Of a stretch of 64,000 nt of DNA, positions 1 through 9,660 are shown in pieces. Source of the stretch: CAVWXT01 sp963759115 (GTDB taxonomy: Bacteria > Planctomycetota > Planctomycetia > Pirellulales > Thermoguttaceae); the NCBI GenBank assembly GCA_963759115.1, contig CAVWXT010000002.1, forward strand, positions 186,001-250,000, given 5' to 3'. The translations under genes and the position numbers were made by a program. A model generated the notes under the pieces. The model searched no databases and was not told the origin of the DNA. It was given only the letters and a program-made list of their open reading frames with translations. Each line of letters starts with the position of its first letter. Position 1 is the first letter of the stretch.

Positions 1-327
1 CCATGCCGACAGCCGGCAGCCCTCGAGGAGCTGCCGCGGATGCCACGCCACATGCGGCCGGGCGATCACGCCTTGGAAGTCCGACATCTTTCCGCCCACG
101 GGCCGTGCCACGTTCCGGCGGGCCCGCTGGAAGGGGAAGAATCCGACCGGTTCGCCACCCTCTTCGAGCAGGCCGATTTCCACGTCGCTTCGCACCGCCG
201 CGACGGCCTGGGTAAACTCGGGCCGGAAATAGGGACTCGCCAGCGCAGCGTCCGCCCGCACGATGGCGGCCCACGCCGCCAAGTGCTCAGCAGTTAACTG
301 ATCGGCGGGAATGCAGCGGATGTTCAT
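1..327 (-). CDS. BioF2/CelD-like acetyltransferase, 5' part only
   Basis: From the ATG at 327, 109 codons stay open to the window edge, so only the N-terminal third or so is present. Segments such as SPYFRPEFTQAVAAVR, VGFFPFQR and GGKMSDFQGVI resemble the start of the BioF2-like acetyltransferase family (PF13480, CelD/FemAB type). Members of that family acylate sugars or envelope polymers and are common in exopolysaccharide clusters. It lies 27 bp downstream of the O-antigen ligase on the same strand, so it is probably the next gene of that operon. The family call rests on sequence style alone. The GNAT fold core lies outside the window. Confidence 0.6.
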   Translation of the reverse strand, partial: MNIRCIPADQLTAEHLAAWAAIVRADAALASPYFRPEFTQAVAAVRSDVEIGLLEEGGEPVGFFPFQRARRNVARPVGGKMSDFQGVIARPHVAWHPRQLLEGCRLSAW

Positions 328-353
328 GGTAGCGTGTAAGTGAGGGCAGCATC

Positions 354-1811
354 TCAGTCAAATCGCGATTCACCATCTGGGTGCCACGGGCAGCTCGTCT
401 GCCCGTGAGGCACTGGCGGACAAGCCGCCAGTGGCCCCCCCCGCGGACAAGCCGCCAGTGGCACGCAAGTCTCCGAACCTTCCTCCAGAAACGCCAATTG
501 GACGACTCCGCTGCCGGCCATGAGGGCGATGAAGTTGGGGCTCACATTGCCGCTCTCCAGGCAGGCGTTCACCAGGCCGAACACGAGCAGGCTGAGAGTG
601 AGAGCGAACCCCGGATCGGCGGTTCGGCGAAACGCCGCCGCGGCCTGGCCCAGGCCAACCATCACGACGGCCAGAAAGGTCGCCGCCCCGATCAGGCCGA
701 CGCTCAATATGGCGTCGATGTAGGCATTGTGGGCCTCGCGCAGCGGCCACTCCAACTCGTCGGAAATCACCTCGATGTGCTTGGTCGTCCAGAACGATTC
801 GTAGCCATAGCCCTCTAGCGGCCTTTCCCGGATGTAGTTCGCCAGTTCCGTCCAAATGGGAAGCCGTCCGGTCAGGGCCTCCGATTCCTCCTGCCGGCCG
901 AGCATGACGACCTCGGCGATCTTGTCATCCGCGTCGACTCCGAACACCGATCCGGCCAACGCCCCGGCGCAAATCACGAACACCGCGGACGTGGCAACCA
1001 GCACCTTCGTACGGCCGGAAACGCCGGCCAGCCATAACGCCGTAAGCGCCGACGCAAACGCCGCACAAGACGTCCGCGACTTGGTCAGCAACAGGAATAC
1101 CAACCCCGTGGCGAACAGCGTCCACAGCCAGGCCTTTCCGCGCGTCGTGGCTCGGGCCAGGCAAAACGACGCCAAGCAGAGGACCGACAGGTTGGCCCCT
1201 TGCGTGTTGGGGTGGACCGTGCCGGCGAAGCGATAGCCCGGCGACCAGGGGCGGAACGTGCCCAGCGCCAACTCCGTGCCGACGCCCACCAGCAGATAGG
1301 CCCCCGCGATGACCATCGCCATCAAGGCCACGTCGCGGGGCCGGAATTGCCGGGCGAATCCCAACGCCCCCAAGACGCAGAACATCAGCACGGCCAGCCG
1401 CCGGCAACTCAAGCCCGGATCGATCGACCACAACACGCTTGCCGCCGACCAGGCCAGGTAGAACAGCATCAGCCCCGGGAGCCAACCGGCGGCCCGCAAC
1501 GGCCGGCCATCGCGGCGAACAGTGAGGCACATTCCGAGGAGCCCGATGGCCGACAGTGCCAGGCCCTTGACCCAGTTCTGGCCGGCGGCCGTCAACGTGC
1601 CGTCCGCATCGGACCAAGGGGCGAACCGCTCGTACTGCGAGACCTGGAAGTTGTGGGCCACGAAGAAGAACACGCCGCCGACCACGATGATCGCCAGCCA
1701 CAGCAAGCGAGGATTGGCCGGGGTCGCCGGAGCGCTGGCCGCTCGGCCGGCAGCCGAACCGGCGCCGGCGGTTGTCAAGCGGTTCACTGGAATTTGTGCC
1801 GAGTTCGACAT
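354..1811 (-). CDS. O-antigen ligase / Wzy-like polymerase membrane protein
   Basis: Predicted 485-aa polytopic membrane protein. After a short soluble N-terminus, hydrophobic segments run from about residue 35 to 420, with a large periplasmic loop near the centre (around PIWTELANYIRERPLEG). This layout is typical of the Wzy_C/O-antigen ligase family (PF04932), which joins or polymerises lipid-linked glycans outside the inner membrane. I chose the ATG at 1811 because it follows the flippase stop by only 4 bp; an in-frame start at 1850 would overlap the flippase. The last ~35 residues (SETCVPLAACPRGGPL onward) are translated from a hairpin repeat at 381-461, so the native C-terminus was probably shorter. 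It sits in the exopolysaccharide operon, consistent with chain assembly or export. Confidence 0.8.
   Translation of the reverse strand: MSNSAQIPVNRLTTAGAGSAAGRAASAPATPANPRLLWLAIIVVGGVFFFVAHNFQVSQYERFAPWSDADGTLTAAGQNWVKGLALSAIGLLGMCLTVRRDGRPLRAAGWLPGLMLFYLAWSAASVLWSIDPGLSCRRLAVLMFCVLGALGFARQFRPRDVALMAMVIAGAYLLVGVGTELALGTFRPWSPGYRFAGTVHPNTQGANLSVLCLASFCLARATTRGKAWLWTLFATGLVFLLLTKSRTSCAAFASALTALWLAGVSGRTKVLVATSAVFVICAGALAGSVFGVDADDKIAEVVMLGRQEESEALTGRLPIWTELANYIRERPLEGYGYESFWTTKHIEVISDELEWPLREAHNAYIDAILSVGLIGAATFLAVVMVGLGQAAAAFRRTADPGFALTLSLLVFGLVNACLESGNVSPNFIALMAGSGVVQLAFLEEGSETCVPLAACPRGGPLAACPPVPHGQTSCPWHPDGESRFD
381..461. repeat. Compound palindromic repeat at the 3' end of the O-antigen ligase gene
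   Basis: Two small hairpins stand side by side: CACGGGCAG with CTGCCCGTG, then CACTGGCGG with CCGCCAGTG, each around a 5-bp loop. A second copy of the GCGGACAAGCCGCCAGTGGC unit follows after a C-run. The outer ends GTGCCAC and GTGGCAC are also complementary. The repeat lies inside the reading frame of the ligase and is translated as its C-terminal tail. Confidence 0.8.
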
Positions 1812-1815
1812 GATC

Positions 1816-3179
1816 TCACGCCGCCTTGGGTTCACAAGGTGCAAAGCCAATCAGCCACCAGAGGGTAAACCAGCGTACCGCGGCGCCGGCGGCCCGGCCG
1901 GCCACCATGGCCACGGCGATGCCCATCGCACCCCAAGGAGACACCAACCACAGGGCCGACGCCGAGCGTGACCACGAGTTGCACGACGTCGCCGACAAGG
2001 CTGGTCGAGGGGCGGTCCATGGCCCAGAGCCCCGTGCTGGCGGTCAGGCCCAATGCGTCGGTAAAGCGTGGCCAGCGCGAGCATGGAAGACCAGCGGTCC
2101 CGTGTCGCCGTACTCGGGGCCGTAGAGCGTCGCCGGCCACCAGTTGCCCGCAAAGAGGACGACCACGCACAGGCTGCCGAGCACGGCCACGGACCAGAGC
2201 GTTGCCTTCCGCAACACGCCGCCCAGGGCGTGCGAGCCTTGCCGGGTGAAGGCCTGGGCCGCCTTGGGCATGAGGAAGTTGTTCAGGCCGATGACGAACA
2301 GGTTCGACAGGCCGACCAGCGTGCCGCACGCCGCCAATTCGCCGGTCTCCGCCTCGCCGTGGACCGCCGCCAGGATCCACGGCAGCAGGTAGAACGCCAG
2401 CCCGGTCAGTTGGCTCGTCAGGGCCCACTTGCCGAACGACCAGTTTCGCCGCCAGTCTTTCAAGAAGCGCTTGCGGCGAGAAACGCATCGGCTGGCCGTT
2501 GAGCAACCACCAACACAGGCAAGCAACGGCGCATGCCGCCCCCATCGCACCATAGGCCGCGGCCGCCGAAAGCACCTGAAATTGCCGCAATGCCAACAGA
2601 CTCCCGAGCTGCAACGCGGCGACCACAATGTCGATCGTGACGGCGGTCGTCATCGCCAGATGCGCAAACGTGAAGCGGCGGGCATACTCTCGCAGCAGGA
2701 GGAACGGGATCACGCCGACCAACACGCCCGTGGCGGGCCGCACGCCCGCGGGACCAACCCCCAGCGAGAACAGCACGTCCAGTCCCAGGAAACAGGCCAT
2801 GGCCGCCAGCGAGGTGATCAATTGGTGGGCCAACGTGCTGCCGGCATATTCCGCCAGGGCGTCGCCGCGGCGGCGGTGACAATACATCGTGTACGGCACC
2901 GAAATCAGGTTTCCTTGCGCGGCGCGTCAAGAACAGCACCACCGTCCACGCCAGCGAATACACGCCCAGCTCGTCTTGGGAGCAGGAGCGGGCGAGGATC
3001 AGCGTGGTCAAGAAATTGGTGCCGCTGACCACCCCTTGGTCAAAGATCGCAAAGGCGCCGGCTGGGACCATGCGATCGGAAGCGCTGGCGGCGGCCGGCG
3101 CGTCAACGCTCGGCGCCAGGGCCGGCGAGGCCTCGCCCGGCTCAAAACAGTCCAGAACGGTTTCGGCGATCAGCTTCAT
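1816..3179 (-). CDS. Polysaccharide flippase (Wzx/MATE-like), five frameshifts
   Basis: The protein is spread over three frames but reads through as one membrane protein of about 452 aa. It starts MKLIAETVLDCF, and the first transmembrane region is MVPAGAFAIFDQGVVSG. Later segments include GNLISVPYTMYC, TGLAFYLLPWILAAV, LFVIGLNNFLMPKAAQAF and GAMGIAVAMVAGRAAGAA. Length, helix density and position match Wzx-type lipid-linked oligosaccharide flippases. The shifts lie near 2925, 2460, 2085, 2065 and 1945. Each is explained by one extra base, and removing five bases gives 453 whole codons. A later start at 3071 is possible because the upstream deacetylase frame runs to 3142. The stop lies 4 bp before the ligase start. 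Confidence 0.75.
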
Positions 3180-4062
3180 AAGGAGACCATCTTGCCCGGC
3201 GCCGCGGCGCGGTCTTCGGTTGGCAGGGGGCAGCCTGTCCGCCGATCCATCGGCACCTGGCCCGCTTTATGTGGCCGGTCAAGCCAATGCCAAGCGCCCG
3301 CAGCGTCGTATACCAGCCGCTGAGTTTCCACGCCAACCGTCGCCGCCGTATCGCCGCCGTCGACGTCAAACCGGCCCCAACCGAAGGGATCGGCGTGAGG
3401 CAATACCGGTTCCTTCTCCGCCGTGAGCGCACATGCCACCCCGCAGGAGCGTGCCGCTGCGATCAGGTCCGTTGCGAAGTGGCCAAACGGAAAGGCGAAG
3501 GCCGCGTGCTCCGTCCCGAATACACCCTTCAACACGTCGAGCGATCGCGCCAGGTCACCTCGAAACACCTCGGGCCGGCCTCTGAAATCGACGTGGGTGT
3601 GGGTGTGCGAACCCAGCTCGATCAGGCCCTGCTCGCACCATCTCGTGCGCATTGGGCGGTGGAGAGCGGCTTCCAAGCTCGCGGCGGGCACGCCGGCCGA
3701 ACCTGCCGCCGCCCAGTCGTCAAACGGAAACGGACGATCGGCGTCAAGATACGCGGTCACCACGAACACCGTCGCCGGGACCGAGAGCTCCTTCAGGATC
3801 GGCCAGGCGTTGTGGTATACGCTGCCGTAACCGTCGTCGAAGGTGACGACAAAGGTGCGGGGAGGAATCGGCTCTCCCGCGCGGCGGCTGGCGATCGCCC
3901 GCCGCAGCGGCCAAGGCCGGTATCCGCGCGCAACAGTCCCTCCAACTGTCGCCGGAAACGGTCCGGCGTGACGTTCCACGTCGGTTGGCAGACCCCGGCC
4001 GTCCGCGGCGCGACGCGGTGGTACATCAAGATCCCGAACGAATTGTCTGGCCTTGAGTGCAT
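3142..4062 (-). CDS. Polysaccharide deacetylase (NodB/CE4), two frameshifts
   Basis: The N-terminus MHSRPDNSFGILMYHRV begins at 4062 and is typical of exopolysaccharide-linked CE4 enzymes. After a shift near 3935 come NodB motif 1 (TFDDGYGSVYHNAWPIL, metal-binding DD pair) and motif 2 (SHTHTHVDF, the H-x3-H zinc ligands), then AFAFPFGHF. A second shift near 3335 leads into AWKLSGWYTTLRALGIGLTG and a stop at 3142; without it the frame would stop at 3176. One lost and one gained base give exactly 307 codons. The enzyme probably removes N-acetyl groups from the polymer or a precursor. The start follows the stop of the upstream glycosyltransferase by 2 bp, so the two are likely co-transcribed. 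Confidence 0.78.
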
Positions 4063-4064
4063 GA

Positions 4065-5447
4065 TCACGCCGCAAAAGGGGACAGGTCCACGTCTTCGGC
4101 CGATGCTTTTCTCGCAAAACACGATTCCTCGCCGAAGAATGGACCAGTCCCCAACTGGCCCTCGCGCGGAGAGGGAGTTTGCGGGCAGCCGAGTGCCCGG
4201 CGATACACAGCCATCATCTCGCCTTCCTGGCGTGACCAGAGGTACTGGCGAGCCCGCTGGATGGCGCCCCGGCTAAGCCGCTCCCACAAAGCGGCATCGT
4301 CGCGCCAATCGCGCGATGGATTCGCTCAGCCCTGCGATGACTTCGCCTGGCGTGCCGAGCGGCACCTTGATGCCGCACTCGTCGGTGACGATGTCGTGCA
4401 TCCCTTGATGATCGAGACAAACGACCGGCACGCCCGCCGCCAGGGCCTCCAACACGACGTTGCCTGAAGTGTCGCGGAGGCTGGTGAACGCGAACACGTC
4501 GGCCCAGGCATACTTGCGCAGCGCTTCGCGATACGGCAGGCGGCCCAGCCAGGTGGTGTGCGCCGCCACTCCGGTCCGCTGGGCCATCCGCTGCCAGCGG
4601 TCGCGCAGCGGTCCCTCGCCGAGGATCCTCAATTCGTAGGGCACGTCTTGCGGCAGCCGCGCCAACGCCTCGGATCAGCAGGTGCAGCGCCTTGCGATGA
4701 ACGAGCAGGCCCGACCAGAGGATTCGCAAGGGACGCGGCTTGGGATCGCGGGTCCTCGGCAATCCGTCCACCGCGGCCAGGCCGGTCTCGATCAGCACTT
4801 GCGGGACAACTCCGTGGGCCCGGGCGAACTGGCGCTGGCACGCTCGAATTGGCCGCCAGAATCACGGCGGCCTTGCGGCAGGCGCCGCGCACCCGCCGAC
4901 TCAGCCGCAGTTGCAGATGGTTCAGCACGCTGCGGCAAGTTTCGTGAATGGCGCCGCCGAAGCCCGCGCCGGCGAGAAACCGCCACGGGTAGTTCTGCGT
5001 GCCGCCGATGGGGCCCCAGACGAACGGCGCATCCAGCTTCCAGAGATAGCCCGGCTCGCGATACCCGCAGAACGTGACCTGATGGACCAGGTCGAAACCG
5101 AGTTGCTCGTGCAACCGCCGGGCCACCCGGTAGGCCCGGCGGTGCCAACGGTGCAACACCGCGTACCACACGGAATCGTGGATCTGCCCCCACGACCACT
5201 CCCGCCGGTCGATCGGCACGAACACGAAGTGCAGGCCGGGAATTTCGCCGTGGGCGGCAAGATGCGCGCGGATTTCGCCGGCGAACTCGTGCTCCTCGCA
5301 GATCACCCAGGTGTCGAAGTGCCTGGCCGACTGCACCGCGCGATGCCAGCCCACTCCCGCCTCCGACCCCCGCACCGGGCTGCACGCGTAGGAGAGCTGG
5401 AGGACTCGCGGTCGGCGTTGGAGTTCTGGGGCAATGATGGTGGCCAT
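4065..5447 (-). CDS. Family 4 glycosyltransferase, three frameshifts
   Basis: The N-terminal acceptor half (MATIIAPELQRRPRVLQLSY, then SPVRGSEAGVGW) is followed by a GT-B C-terminal half. Visible landmarks are RPLRILWSGLLVHRKALHLL, YELRILGEGPLRDRWQ, and the donor-binding segment ADVFAFTSLRDTSGNVVLEALAAG with the GT4 E-x7-E-like pattern. Frames change near 4855, 4675 and 4295. Removing three extra bases gives 460 codons, a normal GT4 length. The last ~25 codons (after PSPREGQLG) are encoded by the hairpin repeat at 4073-4153, so the natural stop has been displaced. It would transfer a sugar to the lipid-linked repeat unit in the cytoplasm. It is 16 bp downstream of the sugar transferase. Confidence 0.78.
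4073..4153. repeat. GGGGAC-type hairpin repeat at the 3' end of the GT4 gene
   Basis: The left arm GGGGACAGGTCCACG (from 4078) and following TCTTCGGC pair with the right arm GCCGAAGA, ATGGACCAGTCCCC (to 4152) around a loop of about 30 bp, with a few mismatches. It shares the GGGGAC end with repeats at 10621, 10722, 30457 and 52319. The glycosyltransferase reads through it to a stop at 4065. Confidence 0.75.
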
Positions 5448-5463
5448 CCGTTGTTCGCCGGGG

Positions 5464-6563
5464 TTACGACGCGCCTCTCCGCGACAAGACCGCCGGCACG
5501 GTTTGCAGCAGCAGCTTCACGTCGCCGCCCAGCGAGCGGCGAGCGGACGTACTTGCACGTCCATGCGGACCCAGTCGGCGAAAGAGACCGTCGATCGCCC
5601 TCGCACTTGCCAGATGCACGTCAGGCCGGGGGTCACGTCCAGCCGCTGGCGGAGCCAGCCGCGGCAGGCCTCGGTCTCGTCGCAGGGCAAGCGGCCGCGG
5701 CCCCACCAGCGACATCTCGCCGCGCAACACGTTCCACAGTTGCGGCAACTCGTCGATGCTGGTGCGCCGCAGGAATCGCCCCAGGCGCGTCGTCCGCGGG
5801 TCGTCCTTGATCTTGAACGCCGGCCCGTCCTGTTCGTTCAACGCCGCCAGTTGCGATTTGCGGGCCTCGGCGTCGACGACCATCGAGCGGAACTTCAACA
5901 TCACGAACTCCCGCCCGCCCAGTCCGCTCCGCTTCTGACGAAAGAGCACCGGCCCCGGCGAGGTGGCCTTGATCGCCGCGGCCACCAGCGCCAACAGCGG
6001 CGCCAGCAACAACAGGCCCAACGACGCCGCCGGCCACGTCGATCAGCCGCTTCCAAACCGGCAGCCGGCGAATGAACAGCGGTTCCATCGCCCGCGCCGG
6101 CCCCTCGGCGGCCGTTCGCTCGCGATCGTCCTCTTCCTCGTCGCTCTCCTTGACGGGCCAGTCGGTGGGATAGCAGTAGACCGCTGCACTCCGGCAAGGA
6201 GATGCCGGCGGGAACGCACACGCACACGTCGTCCACCACGGTCCACGCGCCCGAGGCGGACGTGGCCGGCAGGACGACGCCAATCCGCCGCCGGTCGAGC
6301 AGCCCCGCGTCATCGGTCGCGCGCAATCGCTGCCGCAGAATTCGCGCCAGGTGCGGCAAGGGGTCCCCCTGTGGATTCTCCTTGCCCAGCGCGAAAACAA
6401 TCAGCGAAAACATTTCACCCGTCCGATCGCTGCGCGCCCGTTCGCGGGCCAAAACGCGTGCGAACTCGTCCGGGGAACTCAGGCCGCGCAGCATCGAAGC
6501 CGAAGCGCGTTGGGCAATCTGCCATGCTGCAAAAAGGAGTCTGGTGAGAAACATGGTTTCCAT
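5464..6563 (-). CDS. Undecaprenyl-phosphate sugar transferase with degenerate GGDEF-like N-terminal domain; five frameshifts
   Basis: The C-terminal half is a bacterial sugar transferase (PF02397), which moves a sugar-1-phosphate onto the undecaprenyl carrier as the first step of chain synthesis. It has a membrane hairpin (LLLLAPLLALVAAAIK), then SPGPVLFRQKRSG, FKIKDDPRTTRLGRFLRRTS and DELPQLWNVLRGEMSLVGPR. The N-terminal ~150 residues look like a decayed GGDEF fold (ARERARSDRTGEMFSLIVF, then LLDRRRIGVVLPATS where the RYGGDEF strand should be) with no catalytic motif. Shifts lie near 6187, 6022, 5693, 5557 and 5535, all one-base insertions. Removing them gives 365 codons. The start METMF at 6563 lies 15 bp after the CpsD-like gene. 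An alternative ATG is at 6554. Confidence 0.8.
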
Positions 6564-6577
6564 CTCTCGTGGGGAAT

Positions 6578-7273
6578 TCACCGTGTCCGCGATAGCCAGG
6601 CGGGGACGTGCTGTTGCCACTTGTTCAACACCGCGCCGAGCGGATGCCCGCCGGCTCGAATGAGCAGTTCGCTCACGCGTTGGGCAGCCTCGCGCCGCAC
6701 TCGCCCCGCTTCGACCACCAACAGGATGCCGTCCAACCGGCCGGCTAACGACAGCGAGGCGCTCGATTGCCCGACCGCAGGCAGGTCGACGACGACCAGG
6801 TCGAACTCGCCGGCCAACTCTTTGATCAGCCCCTCCCAGCCCTCCGCGACATAGACGCGGGAATAGCCGCCGGCCGGCCGGCCGCTCACGAGCAACGAGA
6901 GGTTGTCGACGGCGGACGGTTGCAGGACCTCGGCCAGGTCGCGGCCGCCTTGAAGCACCTCGGCCAGCCCGGGACGCCCACGGACCCCGAAGATCCGCGG
7001 CACGCAAGGCCGGGCGAAGTGGGCATCGACCAGCAGAATTTGCCGGTCGCTCATCAATGCCGCCGTGACGGCCAGGTGGGCGGCCACGGTGCTGACGCCC
7101 TCGCCCCCTTCACAACTGCTGACGCCGAGCGTCCACGGCGTGCCGGCGGATCCCGTGCCCGGCCACGGCAAACGGTGCAGGAGCGTTTCGTAGTGCTCGC
7201 GCACCTCGCTTCGCAACCTTCGCCCTCGGGCAGGTTTGGTCGGCACTGCGGCATCGGTCGATTGCCGGATCAT
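6578..7273 (-). CDS. CpsD/CapB-like P-loop protein with altered Walker A motif
   Basis: A 231-aa protein with the fold of the cytoplasmic kinase half of exopolysaccharide co-polymerases (BY-kinase/MinD-like). Seen in the sequence: a Walker A region SSCEGGEGVSTVAAHLA, a Walker A'-like strand ILLVDAHFARP, FDLVVVDLPAV as the Walker B strand, and GRLDGILLVVEAGRV. In active relatives the P-loop reads about GEGKTT; here the key lysine position is valine. There is no tyrosine-rich tail (it ends AWLSRTR). It follows the GumC/Wzz gene by 4 bp, the usual partner order, so it probably modulates chain length, but perhaps without ATP hydrolysis or autophosphorylation. The P-loop region shows no local frameshift that would explain the change. 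Confidence 0.8.
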   Translation of the reverse strand: MIRQSTDAAVPTKPARGRRLRSEVREHYETLLHRLPWPGTGSAGTPWTLGVSSCEGGEGVSTVAAHLAVTAALMSDRQILLVDAHFARPCVPRIFGVRGRPGLAEVLQGGRDLAEVLQPSAVDNLSLLVSGRPAGGYSRVYVAEGWEGLIKELAGEFDLVVVDLPAVGQSSASLSLAGRLDGILLVVEAGRVRREAAQRVSELLIRAGGHPLGAVLNKWQQHVPAWLSRTR

Positions 7274-7277
7274 CGCG

Positions 7278-8892
7278 TCATCCTTTCCCGTTGATGACCA
7301 GTTGGTTGGGCCTCAGCCGTGGAACGACGGCCAGGATCGGCATCTTCAGGTTCGTTTCAATATCCTCCGGCGTGCGCAGCGAATGGTCGAGTTGCGCCGA
7401 ATACCAACGGCAACGCCAGGCCGCCGAAGGCGCCGGCGCAAAGGCCCAACAGCAAGTTCAACGCCACGCGGGGGCGAACCGGCCGCGGCTCGTAGCTGGC
7501 GGGCTGCGCGATGCTGATGTTCGACATGCGCTGCACCTCCAACTGCTGGTCGATTCGCGCCTGTTCGAGGTTGGCTGCGTATTTGCGGTAATCGGCCTCG
7601 ATCAGGTCGACGTCGCGCTGCAACGCCGCCAGGCGCACTTCGTTTTCATTGAGCGTGTTCAATTCCTTGCGCACCGTCGCCAGTTGCGCCCGCAGTTGCT
7701 CCGTTTGAGCCGCCAACGACGCCAGCGCCGGCTCCTCGCCGAGCAACGACAATTGGGCCTGGTGACGCAGCCGGCTGGGCTCCTTGGTGACTTGCCGGCG
7801 GCCCCCCTCTTCTTCGTTGAGAACGGCCCGAGAGGCGGCGATTTGCTCGCGGACCTGCTGCATCCTGGGGTGGTCCTCGGTGTACCTTGCCTGCGCCTCT
7901 TTCTCGCGTACTTGCAGGGCGTAGAACTGGTCGCGCATCCGGTCGGTGCCTTCGTTGCCGAAACCGCTGGTTTCGTTGGTCACCTCGGTCTCGGGCAGCG
8001 AGGCCAGCTTCTCGCGCAGCTCTCGCACATTGGCTTGGGCCACGGCCCGCGCCGCCTCGGCGTGGAGCAAGTCGTCTTCTAGCCGGCCCGCGCGAGCGAC
8101 CAACATCTGGCGCTGGGCGGCAGGAGATGCCAGCCCCGTCTGGTTCTTGAGATCGCGCAACTCGTTTTCTTTGCCTGCCAACTCCTCGCGCAAGCGGCGC
8201 GTTTGTTCGGCAAAGAACTCGTGCGAGCCGTGCGTGCGGTTCAGGCGGAGGTGTTCGTCGAGATAGGCGTCGATAAGTTTGGCCACGACGGTCTGACAGA
8301 GATGCGGCGTCGGCCCTTGGTAGGTGATTTGGATCACGCTGGACTTCTTGGCCGCCTCGACCTTGAGGTTCTTGCTCGCCTCGAGCACGGCCCGCTCCCG
8401 GTCGTCCAGACCGGCGCTCGAGCCGAGTTGCCCCAGCAGGCTTTTTCCCTCGGTCAAGACCATGGCGAGTTGCACGCCGGCCCGCTCAACCGTGCCGCCA
8501 GCGCTGGCGTTCTTGGCTGCCCCCGCGTCGTCCGGGGAATCGCCGCCGGTGGGGTTGAGAATGGCCGCGGGCCCCAGTGCGTCAACCACCTTCTCCAACA
8601 GCACCCGGCTCTGGAGGATCTCCACCACCGAGTTGATCTCGTTCTCGCGCGACTGGGGCACCGCGATGATCGGGCTGGGGCCGAGCGTGGCCGTCGGATC
8701 CAAGGTGGCGTTCTCCCGTCCGAGCCGGAGGAACAGTTTTCCCTCGGAACGGAACTCCTTCGGAGACAAGAACGTGTACAAGGCGACCGCTGTTGCCACC
8801 GTGACAAAGAACGAGACGGCCTTCCCCTTGTGACGGAAGAAAGCGTGGTACACGTCCCGTAGCGTATCGCTCGAAACCTCACGGCTCGCCAT
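7278..8892 (-). CDS. GumC/Wzz-type polysaccharide chain-length determinant
   Basis: Inner-membrane co-polymerase of about 537 aa. An N-terminal cytoplasmic segment (SSDTLRDVYHAFFRHKGK) is followed by a transmembrane helix near residues 26-44. Then come the Wzz domain start (FRSEGKLFLRLGRENATL), long periplasmic coiled coils at about 200-430 and a second helix near ALNLLLGLCAGAFGGLAL. One extra base near 7400 shifts the frame; the correct ending reads LRTPEDIETNLKMPILAVV and stops at 7278, 4 bp before the CpsD-like start. Correcting it gives 538 codons. It is the first gene of the minus-strand operon, about 350 nt downstream of the predicted promoter. Confidence 0.87.
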
Positions 8893-9246
8893 AGTCGAGT
8901 TCCTTCAGCAAGCTATCAAAGTGCCGCCGAACGCCGATTGTTCGGCGCCAACCGATAATCAAAAAGAGGTATGTCAAAAAGGAGTATGTATGGTGGCCTC
9001 CGGAGCCACAATCGAGAGAAACCCTACGCAGGCATCAGGGATCGCCGCAGGCACGTGAACCCGGCCTGGACGCCCGGAAGCCGGTTCAATCGCGATCTGT
9101 GCGGGTCTTCCGGAGCGTTAGGTGGAACATCCGAGCGCCAGCACGTGATCGGCGATGGCCCCAATCCCATGTTTCTCGCCCTCTGTCGAGAACCAGCAGA
9201 TGGATCGTAAGTCACTGTTATGTTAGATAAGATAGGTAATCTGGAT

Positions 9247-9275
9247 ATTGTACACACCACCTCGGAATTGGGCAA
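9247..9275 (-). promoter_or_regulatory. Predicted sigma70-type promoter of the exopolysaccharide operon
   Basis: On the minus strand TTGCCC (9275-9270), a 17-bp spacer and TACAAT (9252-9247) match the -35/-10 pattern at 4/6 and 5/6 positions. Transcription would start near 9240 and leave a leader of about 350 nt before the GumC start at 8892. The -35 box lies within the palindrome at 9270-9281. Predicted by eye. Confidence 0.5.
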
Positions 9276-9281
9276 TTGCCC
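9270..9281. promoter_or_regulatory. Perfect 12-bp palindrome overlapping the -35 box
   Basis: GGGCAATTGCCC is a perfect inverted repeat covering the predicted -35 hexamer of the exopolysaccharide operon. A protein bound there would block or modify polymerase access. The binding protein is unknown. Confidence 0.45.
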
Positions 9282-9485
9282 GCCACCGTGATCTGTCCGG
9301 TCGACAGGACATGACCGATTTACCCATCAATGGTCAGGTTATGTTCCCCCCCTATCATCCAACCCAGTAATCGCGGTGATGTTGTCACAAGCATTTGATA
9401 CGTAAGCGGTTGAAGTGATTCTTCTGATCGGATCTCCGGCAACGATATTTGCATCGGCCCGTCGCCACGGCCTGTCGGGGGCATG

Positions 9486-9514
9486 TTGGCGTCCTCTTGC
9501 GGGCGATCTATAAT
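9486..9514 (+). promoter_or_regulatory. Predicted promoter of the diguanylate cyclase gene
   Basis: TTGGCG (9486-9491), a 17-bp spacer and a consensus TATAAT (9509-9514). The start point would be near 9521, which makes the in-frame codon at 9529 an unlikely start and favours 9571 or 9661. The rest of 8893-9660 holds no gene that I can support. Confidence 0.5.
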
Positions 9515-9660
9515 GACTTTCCGGCGGCGTGTGGGAACGTTCTGGCATCAGGCATTGCCAAACAATGACAGCGAATACACGGTATTATATTGTCGGGATC
9601 GGAGCGCGCCTTGGCGATCTCGTCGATGCGAGGCCTGCCTCCCGTGCTCCGAGCCGGGCG

